From NCBI RefSeq assembly GCF_000420945.1, contig NZ_ATVX01000003.1, forward strand, positions 124,001 to 188,000: DNA of 64,000 nt, given 5' to 3'. The notes below the pieces were generated by a model. It saw nothing but the letters and a program-made list of their open reading frames with translations, was not told the DNA's origin and did not search any database. This document shows positions 63,014-64,000 of this stretch, in pieces (positions within the stretch are counted from its first letter, which is position 1; each line of letters begins with the position of its first letter). The stretch is from Butyrivibrio sp. VCB2006 (lineage in GTDB: Bacteria > Bacillota > Clostridia > Lachnospirales > Lachnospiraceae). The position numbers and the translations under genes are program-made.

Positions 63014-64000
63014 TTAATATTCTAATGCCGGTGTCCAGTACTCTTCACCATAGATGTCTGTAAAGCAATACATAACTACAGTCTTGCCATCTCCTACAGG
63101 AAGATTGTTGATCACCATTTCTGAAACAGGCTTGTCTACCGTAACCTGCTCTCCCAGGAAATAGCTGTCCTGATAGTTTTGGTTGTAATCATAGAAATCG
63201 CAGACATAGTCAATTGTATCGCCTTCCTGAATTTCAGTAAGACTCTTGGCAACTGTTTCTGTTTCGCCATTTACATAATCATAAACCGCGCCTGCTACAA
63301 ATCCATCTTCATTTTCAGAATTAAATACGATGATGAGATTAGCTCTATCCCCGTTGAGCAAACATGGAACGCGGCCTGTTATTGCGTAGCTGTTCTCATC
63401 TCCCTGGATATCTTCTACGTAGAAGGCTACTATCTGTCCGTCAATTGCAAGCCATGTCTTGTCATCGGGAGCAAGAAGATTTCCATCCTCGTCAAACTCA
63501 AAGGTTGTATCCATTCCAAGGTCCACATAGCCCTCACCGTCATCATAGAACATGTGAAGCTTCAGGTCATTAACAAGCTTCCACTGATCCTCAGTAAGTG
63601 AGATGCAGGTATAATCCTCTGCATTCGGTGCCCATACAAGAGCTGTAGGATCAAAATGATGCTCTGCAATGTAGGAAGACGCCTGGTCTACATCTAGACT
63701 CTTTCCAAGGAAGGATGAGTTTGAAGATGTGAGACCTGAAATGCTGCTCATATCGCTGGTAAGGAATCCTGACAAAAGCTGCATCAGCATGTCTGATGAA
63801 ACGCTTCCGCCGGCACTTGTTGTACCTGCAGAAGAAGTGGTTGGTGTTCCAAACAGTGATGCCATCGGACTTCCTGTTCCGCCGGCTGCTGCCTGTCCGC
63901 CAACTCCCATTGCCGCAAAGTTCTGAATACATTTAGCATAATTTTCATCCATTCCGATGGCCTCGTAGGTTCCAACCATGGAATCTACCTTTGAAGCCTT
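63014..64000 (-). CDS. 3' part of a probable clostripain-family (C11) secreted peptidase
   Basis: The frame is open to the window edge, so the ATG at 63979 is probably internal and the gene starts outside. About 328 residues are visible. A Gly/Ser/Thr-rich stretch (first 75) precedes a beta-rich region with WKLVNDLKLHMFYDDGEGY, WLAIDGQIVAFY and TGRVPCLLNGDRANLIIVF. From memory this C-terminal pattern occurs in large clostripain-like peptidases of Lachnospiraceae. The catalytic His/Cys part is not visible, so the peptidase call is tentative. Confidence 0.5.
   Translation of the reverse strand, partial: KASKVDSMVGTYEAIGMDENYAKCIQNFAAMGVGGQAAAGGTGSPMASLFGTPTTSSAGTTSAGGSVSSDMLMQLLSGFLTSDMSSISGLTSSNSSFLGKSLDVDQASSYIAEHHFDPTALVWAPNAEDYTCISLTEDQWKLVNDLKLHMFYDDGEGYVDLGMDTTFEFDEDGNLLAPDDKTWLAIDGQIVAFYVEDIQGDENSYAITGRVPCLLNGDRANLIIVFNSENEDGFVAGAVYDYVNGETETVAKSLTEIQEGDTIDYVCDFYDYNQNYQDSYFLGEQVTVDKPVSEMVINNLPVGDGKTVVMYCFTDIYGEEYWTPALEY

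Overview
The window looks like chromosomal DNA of a strictly anaerobic, low-GC Gram-positive of the Lachnospiraceae (Butyrivibrio/Pseudobutyrivibrio-like). The grounds are AGGAGG-type ribosome sites, a T-box leader on proS, NrdDG as the only ribonucleotide reductase seen, an FprA flavodiiron protein, RqcP/DivIC/TilS/Hpt/FtsH gene order, a eukaryote/archaea-like ProRS, glycan-degrading enzymes and many membrane diguanylate cyclases. Genus is an inference from these traits, not a database result.

Layout. 1-6443 looks like the right-hand part of an acquired island. It holds the 3' part of an unknown gene, a two-subunit ABC exporter behind a leader with a small ORF and a terminator-like hairpin, then an AT-rich, tightly overlapping three-gene cassette of unknown function (6174-4521, minus strand). 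The island ends at a displaced 38-bp copy of a tRNA-Gly 3' end (6444-6481), preceded by four GTGGTCTT repeats, which is the look of an integrase attachment site. 6482-12652 holds a small membrane protein, an NhaC antiporter, a GTPase, a methyltransferase, the intact tRNA-Gly and a GH36 alpha-galactosidase. 12857-19045 carries a diguanylate cyclase, two membrane glycosyltransferases and a 7TM SpoIIE-type phosphatase. 19179-32110 carries tRNA-Pro, an AAA+ ATPase overlapping a DUF5722 glycosidase-like gene, fprA, a solute-binding lipoprotein with a hybrid kinase, a flavin reductase, greA, class II aldolase and a GH13 enzyme.

32314-39933 is a conserved core run on the minus strand: cca, a PEGA protein, rqcP, divIC-like, tilS, hpt, ftsH. 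It is followed by two tandem diguanylate cyclases, proS with its T-box, an unknown lipoprotein and coiled-coil protein, a PfkB sugar kinase, nrdDG with a promoter, NrdR-type box and hairpin leader, murI, trxA/trmB, a D,D-carboxypeptidase, an exonuclease and a glutathione peroxidase-like gene. The right end is a TetR-led operon (TetR, flavin-reductase-like protein, SDR, isoprenylcysteine-methyltransferase-like protein, membrane protein) with a 38-bp perfect palindrome as probable operator, then YlmH and the 3' part of a probable clostripain-family gene.

The genes fit a polysaccharide-feeding anaerobe: extracellular sugar sensing (lipoprotein plus hybrid kinase), oligosaccharide hydrolysis (GH36, GH13, DUF5722), glycolysis (aldolase, PfkB kinase), oxygen/peroxide detoxification (FprA, GPx, Trx) and c-di-GMP signalling. 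The least explained unit, and my best candidate for an undescribed system, is the three-gene cassette beside the tRNA-Gly attachment-like site.
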